45,508 bases of DNA, taken from NCBI GenBank assembly GCA_026388125.1, contig JAPLKJ010000200.1, positions 1-45,508 of the forward strand, in the 5' to 3' direction. This DNA comes from Elusimicrobiota bacterium. Lineage in GTDB: Bacteria > Elusimicrobiota > Elusimicrobia > Elusimicrobiales > UBA9959. This document shows positions 39,990-45,508 of the stretch, piece after piece; within the stretch, counting starts at the first letter, position 1, and each line of letters starts with the position of its first letter. A program made the translations under genes and the position numbers. The notes below the pieces were generated by a model. That model did not search any database and was not told the origin of the DNA. It was given only the letters and a program-made list of their open reading frames with translations.

Positions 39990-40508
39990 ATGAAAAATTC
40001 AATAACGGAGAAAAACAAAATGGAAAATAAAAACATAGGTCGTTTCTTAGCGCTGGCTTTGCTGATAGGCGCGGGTTTCGTGTCGGGCGCGGTTGCTTCG
40101 CCGCCCCAGGCCCCGATGCTGGCGGCAGGCTGTCAGAAGATCACCCAAAGCAATGGCGCCTGGATAGCTTCGGTCTGCCCCGCTGCCGGCAAGAACCTCG
40201 GCCACAATGTGGTTGGCGTTGATGTGTATTACTGGGGATACTTAGGCGCCCAGGAGCTGCCTTTTGGCGGCGCCACGCCTACGGTGCAGGCTTATCTTAA
40301 GGTTGACGCCGACCAGCCCGTTAATACGCCTCTTCTCAGGGACAACGGTACTTACTTTTCCAACCCCACCGGCGGAGCGTTCTTCTACGGCAGGTATCTC
40401 ACCGCTAAGCCCCTGTCCGGCGAGCTGAACCTTGAGCTGTACTTCGCGTTCAACGGCCAGGAAGACAGCGATTATAACCGGAATTACCGGACCGTGCTTA
40501 GTTTCTAA
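39990..40508 (+). CDS. Small exported protein of unknown function
   Basis: This is a 172-aa frame from ATG 39990 (AAGGAG 11 nt upstream). ATG 40021, ten bases after GGAG, is an alternative that gives a cleaner signal peptide (ENKNIGRFLALALLIGAGFV, cleavage before SPPQAP). The mature protein has two cysteines and a beta-rich pattern (VVGVDVYYWGYLGAQELPFG, LNLELYFAFNGQ), and ends in TVLSF. No family is recognised. It is preceded by cassette copy 1 and followed 22 nt later by a paralog-type exported gene. Confidence 0.65.
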   Translation: MKNSITEKNKMENKNIGRFLALALLIGAGFVSGAVASPPQAPMLAAGCQKITQSNGAWIASVCPAAGKNLGHNVVGVDVYYWGYLGAQELPFGGATPTVQAYLKVDADQPVNTPLLRDNGTYFSNPTGGAFFYGRYLTAKPLSGELNLELYFAFNGQEDSDYNRNYRTVLSF

Positions 40509-40530
40509 AACTTATTAAGGAGAAAATATA

Positions 40531-41487
40531 ATGAATAAAATCTTGCTTACGGTGCTGGCGGTGGCGGTAAGTTCGGGCGTGGTTAACGCGCTTGAGCTGG
40601 AGAAGGTGAACGCGAAAGAGATAGTGAAGCTGACGCAGACCGGGGAAATAGTTGTTCCCGCTATTCCCGCGGCCCAGGCTTCACGGGAAGCTAAGTCGGA
40701 CTGGCAGCACGGCGTTCTTCGGGCGGTAAACGGGACTGTAATAAACGTCGATTACCTTACCCGCAGGCTTGAGTCGGACCCGAATTCCGGCGATACCGCG
40801 TATGTGTACGCGGATCCGGTGTGGATAAACGTTTCAAACCCCGCGTTTACCGGGAATGAAGCTGTTACGGTGGAGCTTAGCGGCAACCCTACAGAAACCT
40901 TTAAGCTGTGGTATGCCGGCGGCGGGCGCTATACCGGCAGGCCCTCGCGGGACATCACGCTGCTCTTCCATCACCACGGCGTGGATTATCCCCAGTCGCA
41001 GGAATTGTCCGTAAGGGTGGGCGAGAACTACCTTATTGACCCGGTAAGCGTAACGGAGACCTTTAAGCTGAATCTGCCGTGGCTCAGCAATGTTACTTCC
41101 AAAGCTGTTTCGGGAACCGTTATTCCGGACGTAAAAGCGGCCGAAAGTGTTAGTTACCAATGCACGAGCCTGGATAACAACGGGCCTTACGGGATAAACG
41201 AAATTAAACTTGAGATCAATGGGCGTAACGAACCGTTGCTGCTCACTTTTACGGCCAGGAAGGAAGTGACCGAGAAGTACCTGATCGACGGAGCGTATAT
41301 CCCGAAACCCGGCAGTCCGCTGGCAGGCTTTTTTAAGGCTAATGTAAAAGATGCTGATCATACGGCCTATGCGGAGGGCGCGATCACTTCGTTCTATGTA
41401 GAGGAGCAGGTTCTACTCGGGAAGGGCGGGGTTATACAGACTTCCGGCGCGGGCTATTCCTGGGCCAGATATTCCTGTGTGCGGTAA
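40531..41487 (+). CDS. Exported protein, paralog of the one at 44493
   Basis: This 318-aa protein begins MNKILLTVLAVAVSSGVVNA, then LELEKVNAKEIVKL. Residues up to about 185 align with the protein at 44493 (shared YVYADPVW, VELSGNP, RPSRDITLLFHHHGVDY). The extra C-terminal ~130 residues carry SGTVIPDVKAAES, two cysteines near the ends (YQCTSL, RYSCVR) and a beta-rich fold. The leader AAGGAGAAAATATAATG is the same as that of the paralog. The function is unknown. It probably forms an operon with the genes on either side (gaps of 22 and 24 nt). Confidence 0.7.
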   Translation: MNKILLTVLAVAVSSGVVNALELEKVNAKEIVKLTQTGEIVVPAIPAAQASREAKSDWQHGVLRAVNGTVINVDYLTRRLESDPNSGDTAYVYADPVWINVSNPAFTGNEAVTVELSGNPTETFKLWYAGGGRYTGRPSRDITLLFHHHGVDYPQSQELSVRVGENYLIDPVSVTETFKLNLPWLSNVTSKAVSGTVIPDVKAAESVSYQCTSLDNNGPYGINEIKLEINGRNEPLLLTFTARKEVTEKYLIDGAYIPKPGSPLAGFFKANVKDADHTAYAEGAITSFYVEEQVLLGKGGVIQTSGAGYSWARYSCVR

Positions 41488-41511
41488 AACCGGAAAAAAA
41501 GGGAAAAAATA

Positions 41512-42249
41512 ATGAGGAAATTAATACTTGTACTTGGTATCGCGGCGGTAGTAAATCCGGCTTGGTCATTCGCTCTCGAACTTGAGCGGACAGGCTTAGA
41601 GGCGATAAAAAGCATTGAGGTAACCGTTCCGGAGGCCGCCAAAGCTTCCGAAATTGTCCCGTTTCAGTCAGGCGCGCAGTTCGCCTGCATGAGCGCGGGG
41701 TCCAATGTGCTTTTCGACCTGAAGATAGCCGATGTGGGCGATGAGTCCGGGGAAGTTGTAGTAAACGACGGCGGCGCTCCCAAAACATTTAAGGCCGGCT
41801 ACAATAACGGCCGTTTTGTTTTTGGGAACAATCAGGACTCGGTCATTGTACTGCCCCCTCCCGGATACTTTGCGTGGGTTGTGGGGACTGTCCGGCATGA
41901 CGGCTCAAATGGCAAGCTTATCTGCCAGTACGGCAAAGCCGTAAGCCAGACCATTCCCGCTTCGCTCGGATCGCGCAGCGCGTTTTCCTGCATAGGGACC
42001 CGCACTGAAAAAATGTATGACCTGAATATAGTTGACGTGGGCGACGAGTCCGGTAAAGTGGTAATAAACGCCGGCGGCGCGCCTGAAACTTTTAACACCG
42101 ACTACAAGAACGGCCGCTTCTTATTCGGCACGTCGCTGATCGAGCTTGACCAGCCATACTGGTACGAGTGGACCACCGGCAAAGCCGTGGATGTTAAAGG
42201 CTTGAGCGAGCCCCTTGTCTGCAAATCCAGAAAATACGGGAAGATATAG
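41512..42249 (+). CDS. Exported protein with two tandem ~80-aa repeats
   Basis: This 245-aa protein has a signal peptide (KLILVLGIAAVVNPAWSFA) followed by LELERTGLEAIKS, like its neighbours. Two repeats then align: FACMSAGSNVLFDLKIADVG and FSCIGTRTEKMYDLNIVDVG, each followed by DESGEVVVNDGGAP or DESGKVVINAGGAP and ending FVFG/FLFG. Each carries a Cys near its start and one near its end. The pattern suggests duplicated small beta-domains with a disulfide each. No family is recognised. Confidence 0.7.
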   Translation: MRKLILVLGIAAVVNPAWSFALELERTGLEAIKSIEVTVPEAAKASEIVPFQSGAQFACMSAGSNVLFDLKIADVGDESGEVVVNDGGAPKTFKAGYNNGRFVFGNNQDSVIVLPPPGYFAWVVGTVRHDGSNGKLICQYGKAVSQTIPASLGSRSAFSCIGTRTEKMYDLNIVDVGDESGKVVINAGGAPETFNTDYKNGRFLFGTSLIELDQPYWYEWTTGKAVDVKGLSEPLVCKSRKYGKI

Positions 42250-42317
42250 CAGGGGCGGGAGCTTGAAGGAAAACAGCGGATAAGTGCAGTAAACAGAATA
42301 TAGGAGGAACGTTTATC

Positions 42318-43193
42318 ATGAAACAAAAACATTTGGCAGGTGTAGGGGCGGTCGTCCTGATGGCTTCCCTGATAGGGTGCGACGCGATCATCTTCAGCGG
42401 CGTGTTTAATGTGCGTGAAGCTCTGACCATTACGCAGCCGGGCGATGATAACTGCCAGGAATATATCCCGGGCCATGGCAGCTGCAAACCGGCTAGAACA
42501 ATTGTTCTGCAGCCGGGGCAGTTTACGGCGAGAGCCGACCTGGGCCTGTCCAGTGGCCAGAAGCAGATACGGCTGGAAGTGGATAATGCCAACCCGCCGA
42601 CGGCGGTAGAGTTGAACTTCAATAGTAATATTCCCACCAACGGTCATTTCCTGCTTGCTGCCGCGCAGATAAAGCAGAATTTTGACCTGACGGGAGATAT
42701 AGTTACCAATGTCACTCAAACCCAGCAGCAATCAGCAATAGAATCCTGCACTTATGAGGTTCCGCAAACTGTTTGCCGTAATGCGGAACTTCTCAAGGGC
42801 TTTGATTCTGATTCTCAGGCTCTGAAAGACCTTACTGCGGCTGCTGACAGCCTGGGATTAGAGGATAAAGGCCTTTTCGGCTCCATTCCTCAGTCTCATC
42901 CGCAGCCCGGGCCCGGCTTTGGGCCTGGTCATGGCCCCGGCCCCGGTCCTGGCCCCCATTCTGGTCCCGGCTTCGGCCCCGGACCCCACCCCGGCCCCAG
43001 TCAGCATCCCCAGCCCGTTTGCCATACGCAATGGGTAACGAGGTATGGCTATCAGTCAGTGAACTTCTACTACGAAACTACCGCGAGTAATATTACCGCT
43101 GCGTTCCTGCAAGGCAATAAAACCCTGGCCGATTATCAGGGTAACGGGTCAAATACAAAAAAGGTATACACCTACCAGAGTAGTTGCCAGTAA
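42318..43193 (+). CDS. Lipoprotein with a Pro-Gly-rich tract
   Basis: This 291-aa protein has a clear lipobox (MASLIGC, Cys21) after KHLAGVGAVVL, so it is predicted to be lipid-anchored. Residues about 40-190 look folded, with four cysteines. About 38 residues near 196-233 are an imperfect (Pro-Gly-x-Gly)-type tract such as GPGFGPGHGPGPGPGP. A short C-terminal segment with two further cysteines ends YTYQSSCQ. The tract may be an extended linker. Two terminator arms follow. No family is recognised. Confidence 0.7.
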   Translation: MKQKHLAGVGAVVLMASLIGCDAIIFSGVFNVREALTITQPGDDNCQEYIPGHGSCKPARTIVLQPGQFTARADLGLSSGQKQIRLEVDNANPPTAVELNFNSNIPTNGHFLLAAAQIKQNFDLTGDIVTNVTQTQQQSAIESCTYEVPQTVCRNAELLKGFDSDSQALKDLTAAADSLGLEDKGLFGSIPQSHPQPGPGFGPGHGPGPGPGPHSGPGFGPGPHPGPSQHPQPVCHTQWVTRYGYQSVNFYYETTASNITAAFLQGNKTLADYQGNGSNTKKVYTYQSSCQ

Positions 43194-43221
43194 CCCTGGT
43201 ACGCGATAATAGTTGAGGTAT

Positions 43222-43252
43222 AAAAGCCGGGTCTTAACCGACCCGGCTTTTT
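43222..43252 (+). terminator. Rho-independent terminator after the lipoprotein gene
   Basis: A perfect 12-bp stem AAAAGCCGGGTC / GACCCGGCTTTT encloses loop TTAACC and ends in TTTTT. It lies 28 nt after the stop codon at 43193 and separates the operon from cassette copy 2. Confidence 0.93.
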
Positions 43253-43288
43253 GCTGTTCCCTGTAGGTTCCGGTTCCGCAACATGAGC

Positions 43289-43476
43289 GGTGACCCTGCC
43301 GGTCACTAAAACTGATTTTCCGGCAAAAAAACAACGTGAACCGAACGGGCAATACGTATAAGTAAGAATCCGCCGCCCGCGCAGGTCTACCGCCTCAGGT
43401 TAAAATGCCGCGGACCCGCTAGAATATATATGTAGCCTGACCGGAAAGAGAAACAACGTGCGACAGTCCCGGAACC
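43289..43476 (+). repeat. Intergenic cassette, copy 2
   Basis: Copy 2 contains the GTGACC-ctgcc-GGTCAC hairpin, the block starting CGTGAACCGAACGGGCAATA, a CGCCTCA segment, CGGACCCGCTAGAATAT and CCGGAAAGA...CCGGAACC in the same order as copy 1 (39775-39967). The loop sequences and some arms differ while the pairing is kept. It ends 24 nt before the ATG of the SUMF1-type protein at 43500. Confidence 0.8.
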
Positions 43477-43499
43477 AGTAAATAGGAAAGCAATAAAAT

Positions 43500-44408
43500 A
43501 TGAAAAAGACAATATACGCGGCGGCAGTGGTGTTGTTCGGCGTTAATGTTTCTTACGCGGGGGAGACCGCGCTTGATTCCTTAAGAGCCTCGGTTCCGCC
43601 TTCGGTCTTAAGCGGAACAGTTCTGCCTGCTGTCTCCAAAGGTTATGTTGCCGGGGCATATTCGCCGGCGGGCGCGCCTTCCAGGCCGCTAGAGTGGATC
43701 CCCATTAAAGGCGGAATACTTACAATGGGAACCGACACCGGTGAAGCGGGTTTTGCGGATGCCAGGCCGATCCATGAGGTCGCTATAAGAACTTTTGAGC
43801 TGTCGAAAACAGTGGTGACGGTGGAGCAGTACGCGGAGTGCTGGGTCAAGGGGGCGTGCACGGAGCCGGCCACCGGCGACTATTGTAACTGGGGGAAGGA
43901 CAGCCGGCAGCTTCACCCGGTTAACTGCGTGACCTGGAACCAGGCGAATCAATATGCCAAATTCAAAGGCGGGAGACTCCCCAGCGAGTCCGAATGGGAG
44001 TACGCGGCTACAAGCGGCGGCAAGAACCAGAAATACCCCTGGGGTAACGCTGCCCCGACCTGTGAGAAGGCCGTAATGGCCGACATTGGCGGTTACGGCT
44101 GCGGCGCAGGCAGCACGCTGCCGGTTTTGTCCAAAGACGGAAAGAAGTGCGCCAGAGAGGCGGGCCAGACAAAGCAGGGCTTGTGTGATATGACAGGCAA
44201 TGTCTGGCAGTGGGTGCAGGATAAGTACCAGGACTCATATAAGGGCGTGCCTGCCGACGGCGGTGCGTTTGAAAGCGCGGGCTACAACAGGGTGTTGCGC
44301 GGCGGTTCGTTCTTCGACGATGCCGCCGGAATGCTGCGGACCGATTTCCGCTTCAGCCGCCCCGCAGCGACGGCAGCCCCTTTCTACGGGATCCGCCTTG
44401 CGAGGTAG
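43500..44408 (+). CDS. Exported SUMF1/FGE-fold protein, probably non-catalytic
   Basis: This 302-aa protein has a signal peptide (KKTIYAAAVVLFGVNVSYA). After about 45 linker residues it has a formylglycine-generating-enzyme-like (SUMF1) domain: WIPIKGGILTMGTDTGE, KTVVTVEQYAECW, GRLPSESEWEYAA, CDMTGNVWQWVQDKY and RVLRGGSFFDDA, ending FRFSRPAATAAPFYGIRLAR. The paired active-site cysteines normally after RGGS are absent, so sulfatase activation is unlikely. In Bacteroidota the T9SS lipoprotein GldK/PorK has this fold, but this protein lacks a lipobox. It has its own promoter-type cassette and is followed by the paralog gene at 44493. Confidence 0.85.
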   Translation: MKKTIYAAAVVLFGVNVSYAGETALDSLRASVPPSVLSGTVLPAVSKGYVAGAYSPAGAPSRPLEWIPIKGGILTMGTDTGEAGFADARPIHEVAIRTFELSKTVVTVEQYAECWVKGACTEPATGDYCNWGKDSRQLHPVNCVTWNQANQYAKFKGGRLPSESEWEYAATSGGKNQKYPWGNAAPTCEKAVMADIGGYGCGAGSTLPVLSKDGKKCAREAGQTKQGLCDMTGNVWQWVQDKYQDSYKGVPADGGAFESAGYNRVLRGGSFFDDAAGMLRTDFRFSRPAATAAPFYGIRLAR

Positions 44409-44492
44409 GACGGGTAACTTTTTAAGGTTATCTAAAGAGTATACTCGGCAAGAGCGCTCAATAAAACAGAAAAACAAAAAGGAGAAAATATA

Positions 44493-45062
44493 ATGAATAA
44501 AATAATGCTTGCGGTGCTGGCGGTGGCGGGAAGTTCGGGCGTGGTTAATGCGTTTGAGTTGGAGAAGGTGAGCGCGAAGGATGTGGCGCGGACTGAACAA
44601 GCTATTCCCGCTGTTCCTGCCTTCCAGTCTTCACTGGCGGCGGTGGGTGCTGGTCAGGACTGGCAAGATCAGGAATGGCAACACGTTGTTCTTAAGGCGA
44701 CCGACGGGACGCAGATAAGTATTGATTACCTGGCCCGCAGGCTTGATTCAGATCCGCATGCCGGAGATGCCGCGTATGTGTATGCGGACCCTGTATGGGT
44801 AAGCGTTTTAAATCCGCGCTACAGCGGAGGTGAAGAGGTAATAATGGAGCTTAGCGGCAACCCCAATGAAACTTTAAGGCTGGTGTCTGCCGGCGGCGGG
44901 CGTTTTATCGGCAAGCCTTCGCGCAACCTCACACTGCTTTTACATTATCATGGCGTGGATTACCACCAGAAGCAGAAAATATCCGTGAGGGTTTTCGGGG
45001 AACCGCTTAAGGACCCGGTCAGCGGAACTGGCGTGTTTACGGTAAGTCTGCCGTTGAAGTGA
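44493..45062 (+). CDS. Exported protein, paralog of the one at 40531
   Basis: This 189-aa protein begins MNKIMLAVLAVAGSSGVVNA, then FELEKVSAKDVART. It aligns with the first ~185 residues of the 40531 protein (SIDYLARRLDSDPHAGDAAY, YVYADPVWVSV, MELSGNPNETL, LTLLLHYHGVDY) and ends at its domain boundary, lacking the extra C-terminal domain. The upstream sequence AAAAGGAGAAAATATAATG is nearly identical to that of the paralog. The function is unknown. Confidence 0.7.
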   Translation: MNKIMLAVLAVAGSSGVVNAFELEKVSAKDVARTEQAIPAVPAFQSSLAAVGAGQDWQDQEWQHVVLKATDGTQISIDYLARRLDSDPHAGDAAYVYADPVWVSVLNPRYSGGEEVIMELSGNPNETLRLVSAGGGRFIGKPSRNLTLLLHYHGVDYHQKQKISVRVFGEPLKDPVSGTGVFTVSLPLK

Positions 45063-45196
45063 GCAGCGGAAAGGGATTTGGCGCAAACAGGGCTGTTGTG
45101 GAAAAGAACGCCGTTAAGTCAGGCCGAAATGTTACGACAGACTAAGCGGACGCGTTGGCGGATATTATGCGGAATACGCGGCAACAGAGTGACTTT

Positions 45197-45508
45197 ATGG
45201 GAAAAATAATTCTGACTATTATTACAATCGTTATCGGGGGGAGTGCCGCCGGCGCGCTTGAGCATAAAAGTATAAGCGCAAAAGATAAGGAGTTTTTGGC
45301 GGGTCAGAATGTCCCGCGGGTTTCCGCCCCGGCGCGGGAAAAAGGGATTTTGGATTTACCTGTCAATAACAGCGGGAATACCAGCAGCCACCGCAACACT
45401 AACAGTGCAGCCGGCATTAACCCCCAGGCTGCCAAGGACTGGACCGTGCTGGTCTATCTTAACGGGAAAAACGACCTTGAACGGGGCGAATTGTATAGCC
45501 TTAATAGC
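45197..45508 (+). CDS. Second clostripain-like (C11) protease, 3'-truncated by window edge
   Basis: ATG 45197 opens a frame of 104 codons that runs off the end of the window. It begins with a signal peptide (IILTIITIVIGGSAAGA) and LEHKSISAKDKEF. Asn/Ser-rich residues follow, and then WTVLVYLNGKNDLE, which matches the KYTIALFMNGKNNL start of the clostripain domain at 21201-22646. Catalytic residues lie beyond the window. The usual start of the C11 domain (a strand, then NGKNxLE) makes this assignment fairly firm. Confidence 0.7.
   Translation, partial: MGKIILTIITIVIGGSAAGALEHKSISAKDKEFLAGQNVPRVSAPAREKGILDLPVNNSGNTSSHRNTNSAAGINPQAAKDWTVLVYLNGKNDLERGELYSLNS

Overview
The window looks like a chromosomal contig from a diderm (outer-membrane) bacterium, most plausibly Elusimicrobiota or a neighbouring lineage. 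This is an inference from gene content; there is no rRNA or other taxonomic marker. The reasons are an LptF/LptG pair, a SprA-like giant outer-membrane protein, a PorV/PorQ-type barrel, FlgD-Ig-like C-terminal sorting domains, receiver-only response regulators and large fibre proteins built from GNVGIGT-type repeats. No tRNA, rRNA, CRISPR array or transposase gene was found.

Layout. (a) 1-7.0 kb, GC-rich, plus strand: the 3' part of a GT39-like membrane glycosyltransferase, a Cache-domain membrane protein, an exported GH13 enzyme, a cytoplasmic GH13 enzyme and an exported GH30 enzyme. (b) 7.0-17.5 kb: a minus-strand pair (SprA-like protein, then comF) diverging from lptF-lptG, followed by a 511-aa low-complexity membrane-anchored protein. 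(c) 17.7-22.7 kb: an exported peptidylarginine-deiminase-like enzyme, a bidirectional terminator, then minus-strand zwf-pgl (TTGA overlap) and an exported clostripain-like (C11) protease. (d) 22.8-38.0 kb: a block bounded by two outward-facing paralogous 284-aa HTH regulators. Inside are three response-regulator genes plus a receiver fragment, a short CTD-type cargo protein coupled to PorV, three exported fibre or stalk proteins (the last ending in a peptidase-S74 chaperone and carrying an apparent +1 frameshift) and a putative exported zinc protease. (e) 38.4-45.5 kb, visibly less GC-rich: small exported proteins of unknown function, an SUMF1-fold protein, a lipoprotein with a Pro-Gly tract, a decayed gene, two copies of a ~190-nt intergenic cassette, and the 5' end of a second clostripain-like gene cut by the window edge.

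How it may work together. The SprA-like translocon, PorV-like barrel and CTD-bearing protein are the hallmark parts of a type IX-like secretion route. The window also holds two C11 proteases and a peptidylarginine-deiminase-like enzyme, which echoes the gingipain/PPAD pairing of Porphyromonas, and long trimeric-fibre-type surface proteins. The most unusual observations are the T9SS-like set outside Bacteroidota, a 73-nt overlap where both reading frames appear to be under protein-level constraint, the duplicated intergenic cassette, and a shared segment just after the signal peptide (A-LE-type start with an AK or EA pair) in four exported proteins. All functions are read from sequence motifs alone.
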